From CAZDAM01 sp964503595 (GTDB lineage: Bacteria; Muiribacteriota; UBA6191), in assembly GCA_964503595.1 (NCBI GenBank), contig CAZDAM010000086.1:1-14753 (forward strand): 14,753 nucleotides of DNA, in the 5' to 3' direction. The notes beneath the pieces were generated by a model that was not told the origin of the DNA, ran no database searches, and saw only the letters and a program-made list of their open reading frames with translations. Shown in pieces: positions 1 through 7,910 of this stretch; the stretch's first letter is position 1; each line of letters opens with the position of its first letter. Both the position numbers and the translations under genes were made by a program.

Positions 1-53
1 TTGACTTCCTGAACCTGCTCGGGCCGGAATTCAAGCGCTTCTACCCGCCCTGA
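1..53 (+). CDS. C-terminal end of an unidentified plus-strand gene (partial)
   Basis: A plus-strand frame enters from the left edge (first whole codon at base 3) and ends with TGA at 51-53, giving about 16 residues that end in KRFYPP. Nearly every third codon position is G or C, which is typical of real coding sequence in GC-rich DNA and unlike the AT-richer hsd genes beside it. I do not recognise the protein from so short a tail. It converges on the hsdS remnant, whose stop begins 3 bases further on. The call rests on codon bias alone. Confidence 0.35.
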   Translation, partial: DFLNLLGPEFKRFYPP

Positions 54-56
54 AAA

Positions 57-638
57 TTATGTGCGGAATGTGAGTTCCAGAGTCTGGTTGATTTTCTGGT
101 TGAGGTGGATTTTGTCGTCGATGGATCGGAGGATTCTAGCGATCGTACGTTGTTCAGGGGGTGGTGGGATTGTGCACTTATAAGTCTCAATCCTACTTGG
201 TGAAGTATGCTTTACAGTTGTACCAGAAGCAGAACCCACAACCTAAGAGCGGTATTCATGTGTTCTCAACAAATAGCTTATGAAACCTGGAACTGAATTC
301 CTCGTATCATGAAACTCAAGCAATCCAATCCTCTGATTATGTAACCAAATGTTTGCATCATCTGGAACAATTGCGGCATAACCAAGAGTATCGCACTGCT
401 TGCTCAAATCCGCCATCGTGACGATAACCTGGTTTGGCTTGAGGATATACTCACTTAAAATTGGCCCATTATAAAATTTGGGTTTGCGATTTTGGAACCC
501 GCCTCCGGGAACAAAATTTCCCGGTGTCACTAAAATAATTCCAGTTGGCTGCTCCGTAAAAAACTCTCCCTTAAAAGCAAAACCATGCTTTACGCGAAAA
601 ATGTGCCCTAAAGTAATCTCTTGCCACCCGTCCTGCAT
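57..638 (-). pseudogene. hsdS: Type I restriction specificity subunit HsdS, truncated and interrupted by TAG
   Basis: HsdS subunits choose the DNA target of type I restriction-modification complexes. The reading frame starts at ATG 638, with an AAAGGG ribosome site 9 bases upstream, and opens with a typical HsdS start (WQEITLG). A target recognition domain follows, then the conserved PPPPEQRTIARIL segment leading into a coiled-coil spacer (DDKIHLNQKINQTLE). After codon 131 (HEYRS) there is a TAG at 243-245. The same frame then resumes with VVGSASGTTVKH, so one TGG-to-TAG change would explain the break. The frame ends at 57-59 after about 193 codons, whereas usual HsdS proteins have about 400 residues and two recognition domains. 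The second half is absent. With the nonsense codon it is probably non-functional. A natural half-size HsdS that dimerises is possible only if the TAG is read through. Confidence 0.85.
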
Positions 639-674
639 AGCTCAGTACCCTTTACGCAAAAACCGGGAGCATAG

Positions 675-866
675 CTATAGCTTCGGGGAGCCCGATTCTT
701 CCGTATCATCGTAGACTCCGACATACCATTCTTTTTCGGGAACCTCTACAACCTGAATCTGCCTTAAATCCGTGAGCGGGTCGTAGCCATGCTCATAGCT
801 ATTCACGAGAACTTCCATATCCTGAGGCTGGTCTTTCAAAAAAACCATCAATTCCTGGACTGTCAT
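675..866 (-). CDS. Small acidic hypothetical protein in the type I cassette (63 aa)
   Basis: A 63-residue acidic protein starting MTVQELMVFLKDQPQDMEV. Small proteins with this style of start (an ELxxFL segment followed by a Gly/Tyr-rich GYDPLTDL section) are often annotated as hypothetical in phages and restriction cassettes. I know of no established function. Its ATG overlaps the stop of the upstream regulator gene as ATGA (863-866), implying translational coupling, and a GGGAG ribosome site lies about 9 bases upstream. It ends with TAG 36 bases before the hsdS start. There is no signal peptide or membrane segment. The tight fit between the regulator and hsdS suggests that it is part of the cassette. 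Confidence 0.7.
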   Translation of the reverse strand: MTVQELMVFLKDQPQDMEVLVNSYEHGYDPLTDLRQIQVVEVPEKEWYVGVYDDTEESGSPKL

Positions 867-2359
867 AATTTTGTCTCCCTTTGAATCAGAAAAACTCGCG
901 CCATTACTTTCCAGTGGCCACCTCTGGCTGAGCCAATTCTTTTGATTTTTCCCTGCTCCTTAAGCTTCGCTATCTGCCTTTCAACTGCCCGTGAACTGAT
1001 TCCCAAAGCCTGTGCTAAAGACCTGGCACTGACTTCTGGATCCTGTTTCATCAAATCCAGAATCGTTGGGGCTTGATCAGAACTTTCTCCGATAACCTTG
1101 GGGGTTTCTCCGACATCTCCTGAGTTTTCTCCGACAACCTTGGGGGTTTCTCCGACATTTCCTGAATTTTCTCCGACGCCCTCGGGGGTTTCTCCGACGT
1201 TCTCCGAACCTGCCACCCCAAAAAAGCGATAAAACTCAATATCAACAAAATCGCCCACCTCTTTGATTACTGGCTTTGGGTTACCCGCATCAAGGCAAAG
1301 TTCCCGAATCCTGGACAAACCACTTCCCCACTGCTCAATATAGCCAAGTTCCTTGAAAACACGCGCCAATACCCGATTGCGGATTTCCGAACGTCCCTCA
1401 AGAGCCTCTTCCAGAATCAAACCATTGGGGAAACCACCAGGGGAAACGATATTCACCACATCATCATAAACACCCACCTTGATGTCCCTGCCAGCATTGC
1501 TGTAATCCCGGTGAACAACAGCATTGACAAGGGCTTCGCGAATCGCAGAAATCGGGATTTCATAAGTTTCCGTGCGCTGAAGCCCCAGAATCTCTGCTTT
1601 TAAGTGCAAATGGTTTTTGATAAATGCTTCTGTCTGTTCCAACTGATGAAACAAATCTCCGGTATATTCCTTCTTATCCAGAAAAACCTTCATGGTATTG
1701 CCCTTAAACCGACTGCATTTGATTTCCACCTGCTCGTATCTCCCCAGAAGAATCATCAGACCATGAGTAGGATAATCTTTTCCCTGATCCGAACGAATCA
1801 GCTTCAGGCTTCTCATTTTTGAAGAATCAAGCGACCTGCCCGCCCGCTCAAATGCGTGCAAAAGAGGAGTCAGATCCAGTTCTTCCAGACTGACATCCCA
1901 GGCAATCTGCTCATCAAAGCTCTGCTGGAGACGTTGCCGTTCCAATTCATGGATCATTTCCAGACTGGCCTGCCGGTTTGTCGCCCCAAGGCGTACGTAA
2001 GTCCCTACTTCACGTCCCTTTGCCTTCAAAAAATAAGGTAGATGGCTTCCTCGATGGACCTGAATCACAACCAGGGTTTTACCCTCAAAAGTCTCCAGGT
2101 AGATATTGGGGAGCAGGGTTGGCTGGCAATGGCTGTGAAGGATTGAGGCGATCTGGTCCATCAGGTCAAATTCATCTCCATGAATCCCTACAACCTGACG
2201 TTTATCGTTTACCCCCAGCACCAACCTTCCACCACTGGTATTCGCAAAAGCAATCAGTGTCTTGGCAAGATTTTCTCCTTTGGGAAGACGCTCTTTCAAT
2301 TCCAGCGTTTTGGTTTCGCCACGCTGAACATCCCTCCACAAAGAATGCTCAGATTTCAT
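863..2359 (-). CDS. AlbA_2/Schlafen-type putative DNA- or RNA-binding transcriptional regulator (RecG-like C-terminal fold)
   Basis: A 498-residue protein of the family annotated as 'putative DNA-binding domain / ATP-dependent DNA helicase RecG-related', common inside type I restriction cassettes. Residues about 14-135 form the AlbA_2 (Schlafen AAA_4) domain, with ELKERLPKG and FANTSGGRLVLGV. Residues about 270-350 match the GHKL-like HATPase_c_4 region (REALVNAVVHRDY, SPGGFPNG, EQWGSGLSRI). A heptad-repeat linker covers 388-429, and a winged-helix motif covers about 432-485 (SARSLAQALGISSRAVERQIAKL). The start overlaps the hsdM stop by 11 bases, and the stop overlaps the next start as ATGA, so the three genes are probably translated in series. 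Regulation of, or protection linked to, the restriction system is inferred from context. The biochemical role is not established. The reading frame is intact. Confidence 0.85.
   Translation of the reverse strand: MKSEHSLWRDVQRGETKTLELKERLPKGENLAKTLIAFANTSGGRLVLGVNDKRQVVGIHGDEFDLMDQIASILHSHCQPTLLPNIYLETFEGKTLVVIQVHRGSHLPYFLKAKGREVGTYVRLGATNRQASLEMIHELERQRLQQSFDEQIAWDVSLEELDLTPLLHAFERAGRSLDSSKMRSLKLIRSDQGKDYPTHGLMILLGRYEQVEIKCSRFKGNTMKVFLDKKEYTGDLFHQLEQTEAFIKNHLHLKAEILGLQRTETYEIPISAIREALVNAVVHRDYSNAGRDIKVGVYDDVVNIVSPGGFPNGLILEEALEGRSEIRNRVLARVFKELGYIEQWGSGLSRIRELCLDAGNPKPVIKEVGDFVDIEFYRFFGVAGSENVGETPEGVGENSGNVGETPKVVGENSGDVGETPKVIGESSDQAPTILDLMKQDPEVSARSLAQALGISSRAVERQIAKLKEQGKIKRIGSARGGHWKVMARVFLIQRETKL
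1073..1198 (-). repeat. In-frame tandem repeat, 3 x 42 bp (six heptads) in the regulator linker
   Basis: Three consecutive 42-bp units encode 14-residue repeats. Each is made of two related heptads of the type VGETPKV and VGENSGD, covering residues 388-429. Units differ by a few substitutions (TPEG/TPKV, ENSGN/ENSGD, ESSDQ) and length is conserved at exactly 42 bp. It lies between the ATPase-like fold and the C-terminal winged helix, so it looks like a flexible spacer. Similar short, variable V/T/G/E/P-rich repeats occur at this position in other members of the family. Confidence 0.9.
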
Positions 2360-4031
2360 AACCCAGTCCGCTCAGATTCTGCCTGATTTTACGTTCAAGA
2401 CGCTGACTCTCTAAAAGCTGCTCCTTAAGCTGAGCTGTCAAACGGTTCATTTTCTCAGAAAACGGTTCGGAATCCTCTTCCTGCTCGACGGCCCCGACAT
2501 AACGACCCGGAGTCAGCACAAAATCATGCTTTTCAATTCCCTTAAGACTCACAGAGGCACAAAAGCCGGAAACATCCTCATAACCTTCACCCTGCTTCCA
2601 GGCATGATAGGTTCCCGTAAGATGGGAAATATCCTCAGAAGTGAAATCCCTTAAAACCCGATCCCGCATATAACCAAGATTGCGGGCATCCAAAAAAAGA
2701 ACTTCCCCCTTCCTTCTTAAGGATTTCTTCTTGCTTAAAAACCAGATGCAGGCCGGGATCTGGGTATTGGTGAACAACTGGCCTGGCAAGGCCACCATGC
2801 ATTCCACCAGATCTGCCAAAACCAGTTTTTTACGAATCTCCCCTTCGCCATTGGTATTGGAACTCATGGAACCATTAGCCAGCAAAAGCCCCATTTGACC
2901 ATTGGGGGCAAGATGGTGAATCATGTGCTGCATCCAGGCAAAATTGGCATTCCCCTGAGGAGGTACCCCATATTTCCAACGAACATCCAAAGCCAGGGAT
3001 TGATGCCACCATTCCTTCATATTAAATGGAGGATTAGCCATCACAAAATCAGCCCTTAAATCCGGATGCTGATCCTCAAGAAAGGTATCCGCATTCTTCT
3101 TGCCAAAATTAAAATCAATCCCCCGAATGGCCATGTTCATGGCGGCCAGTTTCCAGGTGGTCGGATTTGCCTCCTGACCATATACCGAAACATGCTTTTT
3201 CTGCTCGTTTGCATCATAAAGTTTTTCCTTAGCATGCTCCTCAATGAACCTGCTACTGGAAACAAAGAAACCTCCCGAACCCATGGCCGGATCGTAGACT
3301 CTGCCTGAGTAAGGCTGAAGCATTTCCACAATCAGAGTGACAATACTCTTAGGCGTATAGTACTGCCCACCCTGCTTGCCTTCAGCCAGCGCAAACTGCC
3401 CCAGGAAATACTCATAGACATGACCCAGAATATCTTTGCTATTGAGTTTTAGAGGCACCCCACCCTGAGTAGGCCTGGTGAAGGAAGTATCCGAAAAAGT
3501 ATTGATCAAACCAATCAACTTGACATTATCAAGCTGGTACTGGCTGATCCGGTTCAAAATCCCCTTCAGCTTTGAATTGGCCCTTTCAATCTCATCCAAA
3601 GCATTATCGATCAACTTGGAGACTGAAGTGAATTTGACATCCTTTCCATCAGGCCCTTTCCAGAGAACTGTATTCTCTTTTAGGGTCACAGTTTGCTGTA
3701 AAAAGCTCCAGCGGGCCCGCTTGGGAACCCAGAACACATTGGCTTCCCGGTAATAGTCAAACTCCTCCAGTTCTTCCAGTAATGCCTTTTCGTATTCCTC
3801 TCCGGTTTCATACAAATCTTCTGAAAGGAAGTTCTCATGCGAACTGTCCCTGAAGCTTTTTTCCAGCTCTTCCTGCTTTTCTTCAAAGGTATCCGAAACA
3901 TACTTCAAAAAGATCAGGCCCAAAACAACATGCTTGTAATTGGCCGCATCCATATTGGAGCGAAGCTTATCCGCCGCTTTCCAAAGCTTGTCATCCAATT
4001 CCTTCAAAAACTGCTGTTCAGCATGATTCAT
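2349..4031 (-). CDS. hsdM: Type I restriction-modification system DNA methyltransferase subunit HsdM
   Basis: HsdM is the N6-adenine methyltransferase subunit. With HsdS it methylates the type I target sequence, using S-adenosylmethionine. The 560-residue protein has the N-terminal HsdM helical domain (NMDAANYKHVVLGLIFLKY, about residues 27-43). It then shows GGQYYTPKSIV (221-231), SAM-binding motif I DPAMGSGGFF (247-256), the catalytic NPPF motif (333-336) and a C-terminal coiled region that contacts HsdS. I chose ATG 4031 because AGAAGG lies 7 bases upstream and the sequence begins as the family does. A TTG at 4058 would add nine unlikely residues. It starts 30 bases after rsmF on the same strand, so it may be read from that operon. 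The reading frame is intact, but no hsdR is seen and hsdS is broken, so activity in the cell is doubtful. Confidence 0.95.
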   Translation of the reverse strand: MNHAEQQFLKELDDKLWKAADKLRSNMDAANYKHVVLGLIFLKYVSDTFEEKQEELEKSFRDSSHENFLSEDLYETGEEYEKALLEELEEFDYYREANVFWVPKRARWSFLQQTVTLKENTVLWKGPDGKDVKFTSVSKLIDNALDEIERANSKLKGILNRISQYQLDNVKLIGLINTFSDTSFTRPTQGGVPLKLNSKDILGHVYEYFLGQFALAEGKQGGQYYTPKSIVTLIVEMLQPYSGRVYDPAMGSGGFFVSSSRFIEEHAKEKLYDANEQKKHVSVYGQEANPTTWKLAAMNMAIRGIDFNFGKKNADTFLEDQHPDLRADFVMANPPFNMKEWWHQSLALDVRWKYGVPPQGNANFAWMQHMIHHLAPNGQMGLLLANGSMSSNTNGEGEIRKKLVLADLVECMVALPGQLFTNTQIPACIWFLSKKKSLRRKGEVLFLDARNLGYMRDRVLRDFTSEDISHLTGTYHAWKQGEGYEDVSGFCASVSLKGIEKHDFVLTPGRYVGAVEQEEDSEPFSEKMNRLTAQLKEQLLESQRLERKIRQNLSGLGYEI

Positions 4032-4061
4032 AAATAAACCTTCTTCACAAAAATTCAAACT

Positions 4062-5321
4062 TCACACCCTCGGCACGTAGGCACGAATGGATTTGGGAAC
4101 CAGGTTTCTGCCCTTACCTGAGCGCACAAGCTGCCAGCCCATACCAAGCCCCTGCCAGCTCACCAGATTGAGCCCTTCTTCACATTCATCAAGAACTTCC
4201 CCGCTCAAAAACTTCAGGATCTCGGGAAGATCACGGGCTTTTCTTTGCTGGCAGATTTTAGGAGGCAAAGCCATTGCCAGTTCATGACTGGGAAGAAAAC
4301 CGATTTTGGGCTTTTCCTCGCCAATGACCATGGCTTCTTCAAAAACATAGCGGGGGATTTTCCGACCCGGAAAAGTGCACAGCAGAAACTCACCCTTATG
4401 AAGCTTCAGGCTGCCTTTCTGACTCAACCATTCCCCAAAAGCCTCCGGGATCTGGGAGGGAGTTTTTTGTGAATCCCTCAAAAAGCCCAGAGATTCAAAT
4501 TCTCCCGGCCTTTTCAAAAGGGCCATAAAATGACCCTCACCGGCATCTTCATGGGGCCAGAGCCTTCTTGATTCCCTAACATCAAGCCCCAGATCCGAAA
4601 CGAGAAACTGAAGATTCTCTTCGTTTTCCTTCTGATTGAAGGTGCAGGTACTGTAGAGAAGAAACCCACCCGGAATCAGCATGGAGGTCGCTGACTTAAG
4701 GATTTCTTGCTGCCGGTTGGCACAGGAGAGGACATGCTCCCGGCTCCATTCCCGAATCGTCTCGGGGTTCTTGCGAAACATCCCCTCCCCGGAGCAGGGG
4801 ACATCACAAAGAATCAGCTCAAAGAAACGGGAAAAATCACGCTGAAGCTCATCCGGACGGGCACTTAAGATGACTCTATCAAGAATTCCGGCCCGATTGA
4901 GATTGTCCCGCAACGTCCGGGCACGGGACGGGACAGGTTCATTCACAAACAGAAGTCCATCCGGATTCAGGTGAGAAGCCAGCTGAATGGATTTCCCCCC
5001 AGGAGCCGCGCACAAATCCAGAATACGGGAGAATTTTCGATCTCCAAGCAAATTCACGACCTGCATCGCACTGGGTTCCTGCACGTAGTAGCCCCCGGCA
5101 ATATGGATGGGGCAATGGGCAGGCTGATACCCTTCCGGAAGGAAAAAACCCGCAGATTCCGGGAGCGGTTCCCACCCCTCAAAGGCCTCTTTTGAGCATT
5201 TGACAAGCTGCATGGCCCGGCGGGGAGAACTCTCATAGGAAGCCAGAAAGGCGGGCATGCCCGCCTCTTTTAGAAGTTCTTTCACCGATGCCAGAAATTC
5301 TTCAGGCAGGGCTGGGGTCAT
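4062..5321 (-). CDS. rsmF: RsmF/RsmB-type rRNA (cytosine-C5) methyltransferase
   Basis: A 419-residue SAM-dependent RNA m5C methyltransferase of the NOL1/NOP2/Sun family, closest in layout to RsmF (YebU), which methylates 16S rRNA C1407 in E. coli. Visible motifs are the N-terminal LPEEFL segment, GGYYVQEPSAM (76-86), SAM-binding LDLCAAPGGKS (101-111), motif IV DVPCSGEG (173-180, Cys176) and motif VI STCTF (224-228, Cys226). The two Cys form the usual release and nucleophile pair. The C-terminal part (about 300-419) resembles the RsmF RNA-binding extension. The start ATG overlaps the radical SAM gene stop as ATGA (5318-5321), so the two are probably co-translated. Family membership is secure. 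The exact target nucleotide is inferred and another m5C position is possible. Confidence 0.88.
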   Translation of the reverse strand: MTPALPEEFLASVKELLKEAGMPAFLASYESSPRRAMQLVKCSKEAFEGWEPLPESAGFFLPEGYQPAHCPIHIAGGYYVQEPSAMQVVNLLGDRKFSRILDLCAAPGGKSIQLASHLNPDGLLFVNEPVPSRARTLRDNLNRAGILDRVILSARPDELQRDFSRFFELILCDVPCSGEGMFRKNPETIREWSREHVLSCANRQQEILKSATSMLIPGGFLLYSTCTFNQKENEENLQFLVSDLGLDVRESRRLWPHEDAGEGHFMALLKRPGEFESLGFLRDSQKTPSQIPEAFGEWLSQKGSLKLHKGEFLLCTFPGRKIPRYVFEEAMVIGEEKPKIGFLPSHELAMALPPKICQQRKARDLPEILKFLSGEVLDECEEGLNLVSWQGLGMGWQLVRSGKGRNLVPKSIRAYVPRV

Positions 5322-7861
5322 GATTCCTGAACGCTCAGTTCCTTGCGAACATACAAGGCCCCCAGCTCTTCTCTGGAAAAACCAAAAAGGTTTTCCAGAA
5401 CCAGAATCGGGTTGGCATTGTTGCCCGCCTTGGCAACGACATTCAGTTCAAGCATCAGTTTGCGATCGACAATCTCAGCCGTGCGTACACCAATCTTCAG
5501 ATCAATCTGCTTGCCCCGGTTTTCCACCACCATCGAATCCGCTTTTTCCAGCCTCTCGATTCCATCCGCAAAACGCTGAATCATGCCTTCACCCTCAACA
5601 CCATAGACCGCGTAAGGAAAGGTTACACTCAAGGATGGCTCGGAAAGCTCCACCTGATACCAGTCTTTCACGCGAATGCCATCCGGCAGGTAATTGTTCA
5701 GGGTTTCGATGATTTCCGCACTCAAAGCCTCATGGGCCCAGAGATCAAAGACTTCGGCTCCGGATTCGATTCCAAGGGGAAGAACCGGTCCAAACTGCAT
5801 TTCCGGATGAGGATTGAAACCTTTGGAATAGACCATGGGAAACTTGGCCTGCCCGACTCCCATCTGAAGAATCCGGATAATGTCACTATGAGCCATAAAC
5901 CGGGAATTCCCCTCTTTGGTATAGTGCAGGCGATAGCGAAGACTGTTGCCCCGATCCAGCTCATAGGGGCGGGAAGCCCTTTCAATGGCTGTCCATTCGG
6001 AACGACGCTTGAGATATTCCTCTTCACTGGGGCGGGAATGCTTCAGGCGAATATCCACTTTTGGCGTCGGAATTCCACAGTAGTGACAGTCGCCGAAGCG
6101 GCAGTCCGTTGTGGTCTGCTTTTCCTCGCGAAATGCCTTCTTTCTTTCAAAAATCAGAAATTTCTTCTTGATGCTGGAATCGATATGATCCCAGGGCAGA
6201 GCATCATCCACTGATTTTTCCGAGCAGATTTCCTCAATATTCAGGCCAGCTTTCCTGAAAGATTCCATAGTCCTTTCATAATTGAAAGTTTCCTGCCAGC
6301 CTTCAAAGCGGGAACCATCGTAATACATCTGCAAAAGCGCCTTGGCGACTTCTCGGCCCCCTTTGGAAACGACGGCCTCAAAATGGGAAAGCTCTGGCTC
6401 CTGCCATTTGAAGTGAACAATCTTGGAGGAAACCGCCTTGCGCACATACTGCTGACGGGCACGAATTTCATCGCAGCCCATGAAGGAATCCCACTGAAAT
6501 GGAGTATGAGCCTTGGCCACAAAGGGACCAAAGCTGACATTGACCTTTTTACGGCCCCCAGTCTCCCTGGCAATCTTCTCCACTTTTTTGATCAAATCCA
6601 CGGTTTCATCCAGATCTTCCCAGGTTTCTGTCGGAAGACCCACCATGAAATAAAGCTTGATCACACTCCAGCCCTTCTCAAAGGCATTGCGCACAGCAAG
6701 CAGGAGTTCTTCATTGGTGATGTTCTTGTTGATCACCCTGCGAAGACGAACCGAGCCTGCTTCGGGAGCAAAGGTAAAGCCAGTCTGCTTGACCTGCTTG
6801 ACCGAATCGGCCAGATCCACCGAGAAACTGTCCGCTCTTAGGGAAGGCAGGGAAATGGCCACATTTCTTGGGGTCGTGTATTTGGAAACTTCACGAACCA
6901 TATTGCTGACATCACTGTAATCAGCGGTGGAAAGGGAAACCAGTCCGACTTCTTCATAACCGGTTTCCTCAATGCCCTTCTGGGTCATTTTGACAATATT
7001 CTCCGTCGACATCTCGCGAATCGGGCGGTAGATATAGCCGGCCTGACAGAAACGGCACCCCTGAGTACATCCCCTGACGACCTCAACCACATGCCGATCC
7101 TGTACGGCAGCAGTCTGGGGAATGACGGGTTTTTCCGGATAGTATTCCGGCTTGAGTTCGGCCACATAACGGCGAACCACTTTTTTGGGAACTTCATCGG
7201 TGATGCGTTCCACGCCCAGGTACTTACCGTTCTCATCATGTATTTCACGATAAAAACGAGGTACATAGAACCCCGGAATATTGGCAATTCCCACCAGGAT
7301 TCTTTCGCGGGACAGGCCTTTTTTACGAGCCAGACGATAATAGTCCGCCAGCTCCTGAGTGGCTTCTTCTCCATCCCCAATCAGGAAGGCATCGACAAAC
7401 GGGGCACAGGGCTCAGGGTTACTGGTAACCGGCCCCCCGGCCAGAACAATCGGATGCTCTTCGGTCCGTTCTTCGGACATCAGAGGAATATGACTCAGAT
7501 CCAGAATGTTCAATAGATTGGTAAAAGTCAGTTCCGATTGCAGGGAAAAGCCCAGAAAATCAAACTCGGAAAGTGGCCTTTGGGTTTCAAGGGACAGAAG
7601 AGGCTGGTTGTTCTTGCGCAACTGTTCTTCCATATCCGGCCAGGGAGCAAAACAGCGCTCGGCGGCCACAAAATCCTTCTGATTGAGGACGTGATACAGA
7701 ATTTTCAGACCCAGATGGGACATGCCGATTTCGTAGACTTCCGGGAAGCAGAGCAGCATGGAAACATCCACCTTGCTCAGATCTTTACGGATGGCATTCT
7801 TTTCGGCACTGATATAACGGGCTGGCTTGGAAACCAAATGGAGAAAATTTTCGTAACTCAT
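5318..7861 (-). CDS. Radical SAM protein fused to a DUF2344 domain (TIGR03960/TIGR03936 type)
   Basis: An 847-residue protein of the B12-binding-like radical SAM family that often carries a C-terminal DUF2344 domain. The N-terminal region (about 30-200) is the Rossmann-type part, with FPEVYEIGMSHLG and LAGGPVTSNPEP. The 4Fe-4S motif is RGCTQGCRFCQAG, with Cys265, Cys269 and Cys272. A three-Cys cluster CRFGDCHYCG (587-596) precedes DUF2344, which begins near 640 (SLRYRLHYTKEGNSRFMAHSD). Its substrate is not established. Fusions of these two parts are common in several bacterial phyla and often sit near RNA modification or ribosome-maturation genes, which fits rsmF next to it. I chose ATG 7861 because family homology begins there (LVSKPARYI). 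No clear Shine-Dalgarno site precedes it, and 54 further upstream codons are open but do not look coding. Confidence 0.9.
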   Translation of the reverse strand: MSYENFLHLVSKPARYISAEKNAIRKDLSKVDVSMLLCFPEVYEIGMSHLGLKILYHVLNQKDFVAAERCFAPWPDMEEQLRKNNQPLLSLETQRPLSEFDFLGFSLQSELTFTNLLNILDLSHIPLMSEERTEEHPIVLAGGPVTSNPEPCAPFVDAFLIGDGEEATQELADYYRLARKKGLSRERILVGIANIPGFYVPRFYREIHDENGKYLGVERITDEVPKKVVRRYVAELKPEYYPEKPVIPQTAAVQDRHVVEVVRGCTQGCRFCQAGYIYRPIREMSTENIVKMTQKGIEETGYEEVGLVSLSTADYSDVSNMVREVSKYTTPRNVAISLPSLRADSFSVDLADSVKQVKQTGFTFAPEAGSVRLRRVINKNITNEELLLAVRNAFEKGWSVIKLYFMVGLPTETWEDLDETVDLIKKVEKIARETGGRKKVNVSFGPFVAKAHTPFQWDSFMGCDEIRARQQYVRKAVSSKIVHFKWQEPELSHFEAVVSKGGREVAKALLQMYYDGSRFEGWQETFNYERTMESFRKAGLNIEEICSEKSVDDALPWDHIDSSIKKKFLIFERKKAFREEKQTTTDCRFGDCHYCGIPTPKVDIRLKHSRPSEEEYLKRRSEWTAIERASRPYELDRGNSLRYRLHYTKEGNSRFMAHSDIIRILQMGVGQAKFPMVYSKGFNPHPEMQFGPVLPLGIESGAEVFDLWAHEALSAEIIETLNNYLPDGIRVKDWYQVELSEPSLSVTFPYAVYGVEGEGMIQRFADGIERLEKADSMVVENRGKQIDLKIGVRTAEIVDRKLMLELNVVAKAGNNANPILVLENLFGFSREELGALYVRKELSVQES

Positions 7862-7910
7862 GGAGAGAAGAGTACCATATTTTCCAACCTTTATATGCTG
7901 GAGCCACTTT
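7862..7910. promoter_or_regulatory. Divergent intergenic region between the radical SAM operon and the secreted-protein gene
   Basis: Only 49 bases separate the two divergent starts (ATG 7861 minus, ATG 7911 plus). Promoters for both must lie here or inside the opposite coding start. A GGAG ribosome site 7 bases before ATG 7911 is clear. AT-rich hexamers (TATAAA on the minus strand, TATATG on the plus strand) are possible -10 elements, but I see no well-spaced -35 partner. The promoter role is inferred from geometry. Confidence 0.4.

Noticed and set aside
1073..1198. Possible CRISPR-like repeats.
   Set aside because: Units are directly adjacent with no unique spacers, keep the reading frame and encode a protein linker.
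1051..1248. A minus-strand frame with a repeated SEKPPRLSEK-type peptide.
   Set aside because: It is the 42-bp repeat of the regulator linker read in another frame.
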